Shown here: positions 53,801-61,596 of the stretch, in pieces
Position numbering within the stretch: the first letter of the stretch is position 1
Layout of the letters: each line of letters starts with the position of its first letter
Source: Bacillus sp. sid0103
Lineage (GTDB): Bacteria > Bacillota > Bacilli > Bacillales_B > DSM-18226
Assembly: GCF_019219025.1 (NCBI RefSeq)
Contig: NZ_JAHUWN010000011.1
Span: 133,904-197,903 of the forward strand
Reading direction: 5' to 3'
Length of the DNA: 64,000 nt
Program-made: the position numbers and the translations under genes
The notes under the pieces: model-generated
What the model saw: the letters and a program-made list of their open reading frames with translations, nothing else
The model's database searches: none
What the model was told of the DNA's origin: nothing

Positions 53801-55308
53801 TTCGTTACAACAGCAACACTTTCTTTAAAATAATCGGCAATATTTTTTCGTTCAGGGTTAAGTGCAGCTAGAGGTGCATCATGACCAAGCGAACGAATTG
53901 GTTCTACACCTTTTTCCGCCATTTGTTCGATTAATTGGATGTGATCTCTTTCCCAACCAAATGCTTTATATTGTCCATTATGGATTTTGTCAGGATAAGT
54001 CATTGTAACTGTTTTTCCTAATGAAGGAGGAAGCAAACGCGCTCTAGCCTCATTGATATTTAACTTTTCAGAAAAACGGGAAAAGACTTCAGATTGAAAC
54101 TGATCTTGCTCATAAACTTCTAGCGTGTCACCATTCCATTTAAAGCCAACCTTTTCACCTGGTGCTAAAGGCTTTGGTTCATTAACATATTCGCTCGAAG
54201 AGATGATTCCTGGTTCTGAGGAAAATAAATAAGAGCTTTCTGTCTCGAGCATCCATAGCGGACGGAGTCCTAGTGCATCAACACTAAATACTGCTTCATC
54301 ACCATATCTTGAGATAATACCTGCAGGACCTTGAGCAAAATGCCCCCAAGCTTCTCTAAGGTAGGTATATAAATCTTGAAGATTTTCAGGATATGCCTTA
54401 ATTTCATTGATGATTGGCGGGAATAAAACATCGATTGCTTCAAATAATGAAAACCCTTCGCGACAAATTAATGTTTCCATCGTACGGCTTAAATCTTGAG
54501 AGTCACTGCCATCTTTGACAAGCGGGACACCAATCATTCTTGCTTCATCACGAAGTTTTGCGATGGTATTAATTTCTCCATTGTGTCCAAGAACACTAAA
54601 AGGCTGTACCCTGAAAAAGCTTGATAATGTATTTGTAGAATAACGATTATGACCAAGTGTCATGGTAGAAGCAACAAGTGGATTTGCTAGATCATGATAG
54701 TAACGCGGGAGAATATCTCCTGCTCCCATTACCTTGTAAACCACATGGTTCTGACTTAATGAAGCCACATGAACTTGATCGTTTGTTTCAAAATCAATTA
54801 ATACTTCGAACAGGCTCTTTGTTAATTCTTGGCCTTTTTTTGAAGAAAGACAGGCGAACTGCCAGAAAACAGGATTTTCTTGAATTGCAATTGGGCCAAG
54901 AGCTGAAGCATCCGTTACTTGATCTGTTTCAAAAACTACATCAAAGTCGTATTTTTCTAGCTTATTAAGTAATTCTTGTTTCGTAGTTTGCCAGTTTACC
55001 TTTTGACTAATAAAAACGTGACCAACAGCAAATTCTTCTTTCTCAACTAGTGTCGGTTCCTGACCTGCCTGGAGTAATTTTTCTTTCCAAAGAGCTACGG
55101 GGATATCGGTATGAATGCCGACTCCATCGCCTTCTCCATTAATAAAACCAGCGCGATGATTCATTGTCACAAGTGCGTCTATACAATCAAAAATATTTTT
55201 TCTAGTTGGGCGCTTAGATTTTTCAAGACATGTGACGATTCCACAAGCATCATGTTCTTGTTTGTGGAAATCCTTAAATAGGGAAGGGGTCCATTTTTGT
55301 GTCATCAT
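50836..55308 (-). CDS. gltA: Glutamate synthase, large subunit
   Basis: The 1490-residue protein makes glutamate from glutamine and 2-oxoglutarate. It shows the class II amidotransferase nucleophile Cys22 in EHDACGIV after a 21-residue propeptide. A central linker domain and the FMN-binding synthase barrel follow (SLNGEGGEIKDMLGKYPKTR, PGEGGHLPGSKV). The 3Fe-4S segment is CTTCRGCHLDTC, and the last 250 residues are the GXGXG beta-helix. The small subunit gene gltB, normally next door, is absent, as is the activator gene gltC. Two ATG codons lie at the start (55308, 55305) without an adjacent Shine-Dalgarno site. The only good site is 34 bp upstream, behind a hairpin. Confidence 0.95.
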   Translation of the reverse strand: MMTQKWTPSLFKDFHKQEHDACGIVTCLEKSKRPTRKNIFDCIDALVTMNHRAGFINGEGDGVGIHTDIPVALWKEKLLQAGQEPTLVEKEEFAVGHVFISQKVNWQTTKQELLNKLEKYDFDVVFETDQVTDASALGPIAIQENPVFWQFACLSSKKGQELTKSLFEVLIDFETNDQVHVASLSQNHVVYKVMGAGDILPRYYHDLANPLVASTMTLGHNRYSTNTLSSFFRVQPFSVLGHNGEINTIAKLRDEARMIGVPLVKDGSDSQDLSRTMETLICREGFSLFEAIDVLFPPIINEIKAYPENLQDLYTYLREAWGHFAQGPAGIISRYGDEAVFSVDALGLRPLWMLETESSYLFSSEPGIISSSEYVNEPKPLAPGEKVGFKWNGDTLEVYEQDQFQSEVFSRFSEKLNINEARARLLPPSLGKTVTMTYPDKIHNGQYKAFGWERDHIQLIEQMAEKGVEPIRSLGHDAPLAALNPERKNIADYFKESVAVVTNPAIDRDRETEHFSTRVIIGKRPTLFNKDNNETIIELTTPLLLEGKAGFDLSESLGQPSFDQVVSHFQEQKLVTFISTTFQKEEKFEQALDRLANEAVQAVQAGKTLLVLDDAKAHQEDSYWIDPHLVTSVIDQALVKAEIRRDCSLVLRSAAIRSLHDIITAFGLGADLISPYYMFLTVLDETSKPLTNLYSALTKGLEKVISTIGIHELRGYGRLFSSIGLHEDIANLLNIVNFFGSKELETDFEAMKLDALSRAEDYHNEKERVGKTFHLFPRIWKAIGEVAATGDYNVYRDKITEQETENPTTIRHLVQLKQSKKQISPADVDLRVGEHDLPFLISSMSFGSQNETAFRAYAEGADRLNMVSLNGEGGEIKDMLGKYPKTRGQQIASGRFGVNAELLNSSNLLEIKIGQGAKPGEGGHLPGSKVTAKVAEARNATLGSDLISPSNNHDIYSIEDLAQMILELKTANDQAKIAVKVPVVPNIGTIAVGIAKAGADIITLSGFDGGTGAARIHALQHVGLPVEIGVKAAHNALLESGLRHKVELWADGGMKSAMDVMKIMLLGANRVGFGTLSMLAIGCTTCRGCHLDTCHVGIATQIESEAQAKEHGLRRFVPRQLDLAVQGIMNLFTAFATELKDLSASIGVRNLQDVVGRSDLLEQMKGQGQLSLSYLLKPLEISQFAKNEASKSIEEVQMQVAVGAEYLDGSVDQLHSSREFTSVTSEQRVLGSRVSCHRVRGRLDGSYKQLPSVQLKYKEGSIPGNGLGAYNSEGIEITVNGGGQDGVGKTSFGGNIQILKSKGKNGQYYNGSVGKGFGYGAQKGLLIAQGNADARAGIRLSGADLIIGGTVKKALPENEAGNIGSNANIKGFAFEYMTNGRGLVLGDPGPWICAGMTGGVVYIRQQPEMRLTKEAIQRRIAKGAKVSVTDLNEKGKQDINELLTKYTDLLEQNGQAEEAQQLRELLTNVENHFVQVIPVKEQADPSVSTE

Positions 55309-55312
55309 ATTA

Positions 55313-55350
55313 GGCTTTAGCAGCTTTCTGCTAAGGCCATTTCACCTCCT
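55313..55350 (-). promoter_or_regulatory. Shine-Dalgarno site and hairpin in the gltA leader
   Basis: Reading the minus strand, AGGAGGTGA (55350-55342) is followed by a hairpin from 55338 to 55313 with arms GGCCTTAGCAG and CTGCTAAAGCC (ten pairs, one mismatch). TAAT and the gltA ATG come next. Folding brings the site about 10 nt from the start. A seven-codon frame MALAESC (55340-55317) overlaps the hairpin. Confidence 0.6.
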
Positions 55351-55366
55351 ATGAAACTAAAGTTTG

Positions 55367-55375
55367 AGTATATCA
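55367..55375 (-). promoter_or_regulatory. Extended -10 element of the gltA promoter
   Basis: The minus strand reads TGATATACT, an extended -10 element, about 60 bp before gltA. No good -35 box lies 17 bp further upstream, which fits a promoter needing an activator such as GltC. Confidence 0.5.
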
Positions 55376-55547
55376 TCGTTGTAGTTGTTTTCGTTTGTCA
55401 CTTTAACGGGGTATATTGTTAAAGGATAAATATAAAAATAATAAGTTAATAGTATCATAAGAATTTTCAGAAATCAAATAAATATACATTAATTTGGATA
55501 AGAAAATAGTGGTTAAAAGGCGTTGGATAAATGAGGGAATATACTAT

Positions 55548-55561
55548 TGTAAACGTTTTCA
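55548..55561 (-). promoter_or_regulatory. Consensus cre (CcpA) site between hemL and gltA
   Basis: TGTAAACGTTTTCA matches the cre consensus at every fixed position. It lies about 190 bp upstream of the predicted gltA start site and just beyond the hemL terminator. The rest of the 55376-55547 stretch is AT-rich and featureless. Confidence 0.6.
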
Positions 55562-55577
55562 ATTAATTTTCAAAGAT

Positions 55578-55604
55578 AAAAGGAAGTGATTTCCACTTCC
55601 TTTT
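55578..55604 (-). terminator. Terminator of hemL
   Basis: AAAAGGAAGTG (55578-55588) and CACTTCCTTTT (55594-55604) form an 11-bp stem 20 bp beyond the hemL stop. Confidence 0.85.
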
Positions 55605-55623
55605 GTGCATAAAAACTGTATAT

Positions 55624-56919
55624 TTATTCGTTTGATAGTAAGGAAAATGCATTTCTTACAGCATGTAAAGTAGCTTCAACATCCTCTTCTGTATGAGCGA
55701 TAGTCAAAAACCATGCTTCATATTTGGATGGAGCCAGATTTATTCCTTGGTGGAGCATGTGCTTAAAGAACTTTGCGAAATTCTCTCCGTCCGTATTTTC
55801 TGCCTGTGCGTAGTTTTCTACTTTTTCGTTTGTAAAATAAACAGTTAATGCACCTTTCAAACGATTAATTGTTATATCAATATTATTTTCTTTAGCAGCC
55901 TCTAAGATCCCCTCTTCGAGAATGGCACCTAATCGGTCTAAGTATTCATAAATTCCGTCTTGTTTAAGCACTTCAAGACAAGCAATTCCAGAAAGGATGG
56001 AAGCTGGGTTTCCTGCCATCGTTCCTGCTTGATAGGCAGGTCCAAGCGGGGCAACTGTTTCCATAATTTCTTTCCGTCCGCCGTAGGCCCCGATTGGCAG
56101 GCCGCCTCCAATTATTTTACCGAGGACCGTTAAATCTGGTTCAACTCCTACTAAATTCTGAGCACCACCGTACATAAAACGAAATGCTGTAATCACCTCA
56201 TCGTAAATCACTAGCGCACCAGCTTCATGGGTTAAGTCATTGACCTGTTGCAGAAAACCTGGGTTTGGTTCCACAATCCCAAAGTTTCCTACGATGGGTT
56301 CCACTAATACAGCGGCGATTTGGTCGCCCCATTTCGCTAAAGCTTCTTTAAAAGGTTCTATATCATTAAAGGGTACAGTAATTACTTCTTGTGCGATGCT
56401 TTTTGGAACACCAGCAGAATCCGGGGTACCTAGAGTAGATGGGCCTGAGCCGGCTGCCACAAGGACGAGGTCAGAGTGACCATGATAGCAGCCAGCAAAT
56501 TTAATAATTTTATCTCTGCCCGTAAAGGCTCGAGCAACGCGGATTGTTGTCATAACTGCCTCTGTCCCAGAGTTTACAAAACGGACTTTATCCATAGATG
56601 GAATTGCTTCTTTTAACATTTTTGCAAATTTTACTTCATGTGGTGTTGGAGTTCCAAATAGGACACCACTTTCTGCTGCGCGTTTTATTGCTTCAGTAAT
56701 ATGTGGATGGGCATGACCAGTGATAATCGGCCCATAGGCGGCTAAATAATCAATGTACTGATTTCCGTCGACATCCCAGAAGTATGCACCTTGTGCACGT
56801 TCCATGACAACCGGTGCACCACCCCCGACGGCCTTATAGGAACGTGATGGGCTGTTAACTCCGCCCACAATATGTTCGAGTGCTTCATTATGTAATCTCT
56901 CTGAATTAATAAATTTCAT
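55624..56919 (-). CDS. hemL: Glutamate-1-semialdehyde 2,1-aminomutase
   Basis: The 431-residue PLP enzyme moves the amino group of glutamate-1-semialdehyde to give 5-aminolevulinate for heme synthesis. It shows [41 protein letters not shown] and the PLP lysine in [17 protein letters not shown]. It is not in a hem operon and corresponds by position to the second copy called gsaB in B. subtilis. ATG 56919 follows GGGAGGA. Another hemL copy is likely elsewhere in the genome. Confidence 0.93.
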   Translation of the reverse strand: MKFINSERLHNEALEHIVGGVNSPSRSYKAVGGGAPVVMERAQGAYFWDVDGNQYIDYLAAYGPIITGHAHPHITEAIKRAAESGVLFGTPTPHEVKFAKMLKEAIPSMDKVRFVNSGTEAVMTTIRVARAFTGRDKIIKFAGCYHGHSDLVLVAAGSGPSTLGTPDSAGVPKSIAQEVITVPFNDIEPFKEALAKWGDQIAAVLVEPIVGNFGIVEPNPGFLQQVNDLTHEAGALVIYDEVITAFRFMYGGAQNLVGVEPDLTVLGKIIGGGLPIGAYGGRKEIMETVAPLGPAYQAGTMAGNPASILSGIACLEVLKQDGIYEYLDRLGAILEEGILEAAKENNIDITINRLKGALTVYFTNEKVENYAQAENTDGENFAKFFKHMLHQGINLAPSKYEAWFLTIAHTEEDVEATLHAVRNAFSLLSNE

Positions 56920-57080
56920 ATTTTTTCCTCCCTCAATTAGTTCTATCCCATTTTAGCACTTTTTTAGAAGACTTTTGTCTGTTTTCACAATTCCGATTTT
57001 TTGCTGAAATGCATGCTGGTTGTTTTATCAACCTTATTTGGCTAAACTATTTCTTTAGGTCAGTGTTTCGGGGGGAGAAA

Positions 57081-58088
57081 ATGAAAAATGTAATTGAGGT
57101 CAATAATTTACGAAAAGAATTTAAGGCATATTCCAGCCGAACAGGATTAAAAGGAGCATTTAGGGATTTATTAACAAGGAATTATAAAATTGTTCCTGCT
57201 GTTAATGATATTAATTTCACCGTAAAAAAAGGTGAAATGGTAGGGTATATCGGTGAAAATGGCGCTGGGAAATCTACAACCATTAAAATGCTGACGGGAA
57301 TTTTAACTCCTTCAGCCGGAGATATCTTGGTAAACGGAATGAATCCGCATAAAGAGCGGGAGAAATTTGTCCAAACCATTGGCGTTGTTTTCGGACAGCG
57401 TTCCCAATTATGGTGGGATATCGCCGTTCAAGAATCTTTCCGTCTGTTGAAGAAGGTGTACAAGGTATCAGATGCAGATTATAACAGCCACATGAATCAT
57501 GTGATTCACACATTAGATATTGAACCACTTTTAGATAAGCCAGTACGAAAATTATCGCTGGGTCAGAGAATGAGATGTGAGCTTGCTGCAGCACTGATTC
57601 ACAATCCGCCTTTATTGTTTTTGGATGAACCGACAATTGGATTAGATGTGCTCGTGAAGCTGAAAATTCGTGATTTTTTAAAAGAAATTAACGAGAAATA
57701 TCAGACCACAATCCTTTTAACGACACATGATTTAACAGATATTGAGGCATTATGCGAGCGCGTAATCATGTTAGATGAAGGCAAGGTCATTTATGATGGT
57801 GCGCTAAAGAATCTTCAGGAGAAGTGGGGAGAAGGGAAAGAGCTCCAGTTTCAGTTTCTTGAACATGTTGAAATTGCTGCGGTGAAAAATCTTACCAGTG
57901 GAATGCCGGTAAAGTGGGAACTAGACGAAAAGGAGCAAGTCTTTACAGCTGCACTGGAGGATAATGATGAACTTATTTCGCAGACCATAGCTAAAGTGGT
58001 AGCGGCATTTAAAATCAAAGATATCAAAATAAATGAAACGTCAACGGAAGAAATTATTCGAAATATTTATGAAAAGGGTGCAGTATAA
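57081..58088 (+). CDS. ABC-2 exporter ATP-binding protein
   Basis: The 335-residue ATPase has Walker A GENGAGKSTT, signature LSLGQRMRCELA, Walker B LFLDEPTIGLD and the H-loop TTHDLTDIE, with a C-terminal extension of about 90 residues typical of the DrrA/NatA-like exporters that pair with DUF990 permeases. ATG 57081 follows GGGGGGAG. An earlier in-frame start at 57009 has no site. Its stop directly abuts the GTG of the first permease gene. Confidence 0.9.
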   Translation: MKNVIEVNNLRKEFKAYSSRTGLKGAFRDLLTRNYKIVPAVNDINFTVKKGEMVGYIGENGAGKSTTIKMLTGILTPSAGDILVNGMNPHKEREKFVQTIGVVFGQRSQLWWDIAVQESFRLLKKVYKVSDADYNSHMNHVIHTLDIEPLLDKPVRKLSLGQRMRCELAAALIHNPPLLFLDEPTIGLDVLVKLKIRDFLKEINEKYQTTILLTTHDLTDIEALCERVIMLDEGKVIYDGALKNLQEKWGEGKELQFQFLEHVEIAAVKNLTSGMPVKWELDEKEQVFTAALEDNDELISQTIAKVVAAFKIKDIKINETSTEEIIRNIYEKGAV

Positions 58089-58880
58089 GTGGATAAATAC
58101 CTTGAGATGATTAGAATCCGCTTTCTAATGATGCTGGCATACCGAACCAATTATTACACTGGAATTCTAATCTATAGTATTAACATCGGTGCCTATTATT
58201 TTCTATGGTCTGCAATTTATGGGAATAAAGAACAAATTGTTGGACTTTCAGTCACGCAAATGACTACATATGTTGCTGTTTCTTGGATGGCTCGGGCATT
58301 TTACTTTAACAATCTCGACCGAGAAATGGCTCTGGAAATTATGGAGGGTAAAGTGGCGGTTGAATTAATTAGGCCCTACAATTACCTGGGGATGAAAATT
58401 ATGCAAGGTCTTGGGGAAGGAATTTTCCGGCTATTCTTTTTTTCGGCTCCTGGGCTAATCATTGTTTATTTCGTCTTCCCGGTAGAATTTACATGGGATC
58501 TGAGTGTCTGGAGCTTGTTTGCCATTTCCATTTTGTTGAGTTTTTTTATTAATACAGAGTTGAATTTATTAACAGGGATTACTACTTTCTTCTTATATAA
58601 TAATGCTGGGCTTATTCGAGCGAAACGTGTCGTCATTGATTTATTTTCTGGATTGCTGTTGCCGATTAGCTTTTTTCCCGGCTGGGCTCAAGATGTAATG
58701 AAGTATCTTCCCTTTCAAGGAATCAGTTATTTTCCGAGTATGATCGTTACCAAAGGTTTTACTCATTCACAAGCTATCGATGCCATTACTCAACAATTTG
58801 TTTGGGTCATTCTTTTATTTTTTCCAATCCAATTACTTTGGAGCTTGGCAAAGAAACAACTGATTATTCAAGGAGGGTAA
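58089..58880 (+). CDS. ABC-2 family permease (DUF990 type), first subunit
   Basis: The 263-residue membrane protein has six predicted helices and the DUF990/ABC2_membrane_6 pattern (MARAFYFNNLDREMALEIME, VAVELIRPYNYLG, LPISFFPGWAQDVMKYLPFQ). GTG 58089 follows the ATPase stop with no gap, and AAAAGGGTG inside the previous gene serves as ribosome site. It probably forms a heterodimer channel with the next protein. The substrate is unknown. Confidence 0.87.
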   Translation: MDKYLEMIRIRFLMMLAYRTNYYTGILIYSINIGAYYFLWSAIYGNKEQIVGLSVTQMTTYVAVSWMARAFYFNNLDREMALEIMEGKVAVELIRPYNYLGMKIMQGLGEGIFRLFFFSAPGLIIVYFVFPVEFTWDLSVWSLFAISILLSFFINTELNLLTGITTFFLYNNAGLIRAKRVVIDLFSGLLLPISFFPGWAQDVMKYLPFQGISYFPSMIVTKGFTHSQAIDAITQQFVWVILLFFPIQLLWSLAKKQLIIQGG

Positions 58881-58883
58881 GAG

Positions 58884-59669
58884 TTGTTTTATTTTTCAAT
58901 GTTTTTTCAATACCTATCTCAATATTTAAAAACAAGACTACAATACCGAGCCGATATTTTTGTTGAGTTTTTCTCTGATCTATTATCACAGGCCATTAAT
59001 TTTATTTTTATCTTAGTTGTCTTTGGACATACCAATTTACTCAATGGCTGGACTAGAGATGAAATCATTTTTATTTATGGATTTTTTCTCGTCCCATCTG
59101 CTGTCTTTTCTGCCTTTTTTAACATATGGGATTTTAATGAGCGCTATATCGTAAAGGGGGAGTTAGATCGTATCTTAACTAGACCCATCCACAGTCTCTT
59201 TCAAATTATTCTGGAGAGGATTGAACTAGAGTCCTTGTTAGGGGCAGTTACTGGACTTGCTATCATGTTTTATGCTGGAAATCGCCTGAACCTTAGCATA
59301 CATTGGTTCGACCCGTTTTTATTTATCCTGTTTGTCATCGGTGGGGCCCTAGTGTATGGTGGAGTATTCATCATGATTGCCTGCATCAGTTTTTGGGCAG
59401 ACGCTCGTACGTCTCTAATGCCTATGATGTACAATATTAGTAACTATGGTCGTTACCCAGTAAATATCTACAATAAACTTATCCGCTTCGTCTTAACCTG
59501 GTTGTTACCATTTGCGTTTGTTGGTGTCTACCCTGCTTCCTTTTTCCTTGGTAAAAAAGAATGGTACTTGTACTCATTTTTAACGCCAGTGATTGGCGTT
59601 AGTTTCTTCGTGATTTCTGTGATGGTTTGGAATCAAGGTGTTAAAAAATATAGAGGGGCAGGCAATTAA
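58884..59669 (+). CDS. ABC-2 family permease (DUF990 type), second subunit
   Basis: The 261-residue membrane protein has six helices and the paired DUF990 features (FNERYIVKGELDRILTRPIH, SFWADARTS, YPVNIYNKLIRFVLTWLLPF). TTG 58884 follows GGAGGG at 6 bp and lies 3 bp after the first permease. It is the last gene of the three-gene exporter unit, which has no counterpart at this place in B. subtilis. Confidence 0.87.
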   Translation: MFYFSMFFQYLSQYLKTRLQYRADIFVEFFSDLLSQAINFIFILVVFGHTNLLNGWTRDEIIFIYGFFLVPSAVFSAFFNIWDFNERYIVKGELDRILTRPIHSLFQIILERIELESLLGAVTGLAIMFYAGNRLNLSIHWFDPFLFILFVIGGALVYGGVFIMIACISFWADARTSLMPMMYNISNYGRYPVNIYNKLIRFVLTWLLPFAFVGVYPASFFLGKKEWYLYSFLTPVIGVSFFVISVMVWNQGVKKYRGAGN

Positions 59670-59744
59670 CTAGAATTTGATATTTTATTGTCCAAGCAAG
59701 CATAGAAATAAACTACCAGAAGCTTAACTTAGAGGTGGTTTGAT

Positions 59745-60137
59745 GTGATTTTTTTCTTGCTTCCAATCGTGATTTTTTGCATTTTCATGAGCTTGCGAAC
59801 GCTTTTTATTCCAAATACCCTTAGGGGTAAATTAGTATCGATTGATAATTTTTTGTATTTAGGCTCTGTGTATTTGACCGTCATCATTGGTTTTGGTCTA
59901 ATTTATTTACTTTTTGAGTTAGTCGGCATGTCTTTACTTGTGGAGGTAAATAATCAAGACACCAAGAATATTTTTGAAACTAGTTTTTACTTTAGTGCGA
60001 TGACCTTATTTTCAGTTGGAAATGGTGATGTGATTCCACATGGCTTAGGAAGGGTCATTACCGTCACAGAGGCGTTAATTGGTTATACTTTACCAGCAGC
60101 ATTTGTAGCTCGTGTGATGTTTGACCGGGAAAAATAG
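59745..60137 (+). CDS. Small K+-channel-like membrane protein
   Basis: The 130-residue protein has a first helix at residues 1-21, a second at about 38-64, a pore-loop-like segment SAMTLFSVGNGDVIPHG (84-100) and a final helix at 104-122. The segment resembles the selectivity filter T-V-G-Y-G-D of potassium channels, but the filter reads SVGNGD (90-95) with Asn in place of the filter Tyr. GTG 59745 follows AGAGGTGG at about 6 bp. The size fits a bare pore module without a regulatory domain. Ion selectivity cannot be told from this. Confidence 0.72.
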   Translation: MIFFLLPIVIFCIFMSLRTLFIPNTLRGKLVSIDNFLYLGSVYLTVIIGFGLIYLLFELVGMSLLVEVNNQDTKNIFETSFYFSAMTLFSVGNGDVIPHGLGRVITVTEALIGYTLPAAFVARVMFDREK

Positions 60138-60221
60138 GCTAGTGGTGCTGGATAGTTGTTTTATAAACATAAATTTTGTTACGCTTACATCTTAGAATAA
60201 TTAAAGTGGGAGTGGTATAAG

Positions 60222-60692
60222 ATGACTATTGATATTGGGATGCAAGTACCAAATTTTGAGTTGAAAGCAAATAATGGCGAGAAAGTAAATCTTTCAAATT
60301 TTAAGGGCACCAATGTGGTTTTATATTTTTACCCAAAAGATATGACACCAGGCTGCACCACAGAAGCTTGTGATTTTCGGGATCAAATTCAACAATTTAC
60401 AGAAGTGGATGCTGTAATTTTGGGAGTAAGTCCTGACCCGGTTGACCGTCATCAGAAATTCGTAGAGAAATATGGATTGCCTTTTCTCTTATTAGCAGAT
60501 ACAGAACATCAGTTATCGGAAGCTTTTGGAGTTTGGAAGTTAAAGAAAAACTTTGGTAAAGAATATATGGGGATTGAAAGATCTACCTTTATTATTGATA
60601 AGGAAGGGAAACTTGTTAAAGAATGGAGAAATGTCAAAGTCAAAGGCCATGTTGATGAAGCTTTAGCGTACATAAAGGAGCAGTTGAGCTGA
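60222..60692 (+). CDS. bcp: Thioredoxin-dependent thiol peroxidase (Bcp/PrxQ type)
   Basis: The 156-residue peroxiredoxin reduces hydroperoxides. It shows FYPKDMTPGCTTEACDFRD with the peroxidatic Cys45 and resolving Cys50, the Bcp arrangement, and GVSPDPVDRHQKFVEKYGL, then STFIID. It corresponds to B. subtilis YgaF. The ATG follows GGGAG. It lies upstream of perR, though no Per box is evident at its own promoter. Confidence 0.92.
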   Translation: MTIDIGMQVPNFELKANNGEKVNLSNFKGTNVVLYFYPKDMTPGCTTEACDFRDQIQQFTEVDAVILGVSPDPVDRHQKFVEKYGLPFLLLADTEHQLSEAFGVWKLKKNFGKEYMGIERSTFIIDKEGKLVKEWRNVKVKGHVDEALAYIKEQLS

Positions 60693-60795
60693 TTTCTTAC
60701 TGAAGCCTATTTTATCAAGCAAAGGCATTTGTCCAATGCAAGAAACATCAGAATGAATATCATTTTATTAGGGCATACCTCCTCAGATAACTTTT

Positions 60796-60819
60796 GGGTC
60801 CATAGTGGCCCTTTTTTTT
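60796..60819 (+). terminator. Terminator after bcp
   Basis: GGGTCC pairs with GGCCC, with one bulged base, around ATAGT, followed by eight T residues. It is about 100 bp beyond the bcp stop. Confidence 0.65.
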
Positions 60820-60935
60820 ATGGAATGATTTCTATAATTCGCGTTTTCTAAATATATATACAGGTGATATGATGAAAAAAAGGATAGATTTAGATATGAT
60901 GTGGTTCTTTCTAGCATTCTTACAGGGGGATCAAA

Positions 60936-61490
60936 ATGAAAATTTATACAAAGACAGGCGATAAAGGAACAACTTCACTTATTTACGGAAAAAGAGTACC
61001 CAAGAATGACTTGCGGGTCGAGGCATACGGGACTTGTGATGAAACAAACTCAATGATTGGCCTTGCCCTTAGCTATTTATATAAGGAAAATTTTCAAGGG
61101 AAAGAAATAATTGATAACATTTATCATAAAATACAAACAAATCTCTTTCATGTTGGAGCAGAGTTGGCTACACCAAAAGGGAAGGAAGTAAAGTGGGCAC
61201 TGTCTGTTTCTGATGTAAATGAACTGGAAAAGCAGATTGATGACTGGAATGACTCACTTCCAGAGTTAACCAATTTTATTTTGCCCAGCGGACACCCTGC
61301 TGGGGCTGCTTTCCATGTCGCTCGAACAATAGCAAGGAGGGCAGAAAGATGTGCGGTTTCTATAGGTGAAGATGTAAATCCGCTGGTATTAGCTTATTTA
61401 AATCGACTATCCGACTTATTATTTGTAACGGCGCGCTTTGTGAATGATCAATTAGGTGCAAATGAACAAACATTACATGGAAAAGGGTAA
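60936..61490 (+). CDS. Cob(I)yrinic acid a,c-diamide adenosyltransferase, PduO type
   Basis: The 184-residue protein attaches the adenosyl group of ATP to cobalamin to make coenzyme B12. It shows TKTGDKGTTSLIYG at the N-terminus for ATP, AYGTCDETNSMIGLA, LPSGHPAGAAFHVARTIARR and NRLSDLLFV, all standard for the PduO family (YvqK in B. subtilis). The ATG follows ACAGGGGGAT at about 8 bp. It lies alone between bcp and perR, with no other cobalamin gene in the window. Confidence 0.93.
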   Translation: MKIYTKTGDKGTTSLIYGKRVPKNDLRVEAYGTCDETNSMIGLALSYLYKENFQGKEIIDNIYHKIQTNLFHVGAELATPKGKEVKWALSVSDVNELEKQIDDWNDSLPELTNFILPSGHPAGAAFHVARTIARRAERCAVSIGEDVNPLVLAYLNRLSDLLFVTARFVNDQLGANEQTLHGKG

Positions 61491-61519
61491 TGAACAATCC
61501 TATTGATGAGATAACAATA

Positions 61520-61549
61520 TTGACAAAAGTACAAATGTCCTAGTAAAAT
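61520..61549 (+). promoter_or_regulatory. Sigma-A promoter of perR
   Basis: A perfect TTGACA (61520-61525) and TAAAAT (61544-61549) are separated by 18 bp. Confidence 0.7.
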
Positions 61550-61552
61550 TAA

Positions 61553-61567
61553 TTATAACAATTATAA
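61553..61567 (+). promoter_or_regulatory. Per box at the perR transcription start
   Basis: TTATAACAATTATAA differs from the Per box consensus TTATAATnATTATAA at one position. It overlaps the predicted transcription start, indicating autorepression by PerR. Confidence 0.82.
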
Positions 61568-61596
61568 AGTAATAATATTTTTTAGAAAGAAGGTGC

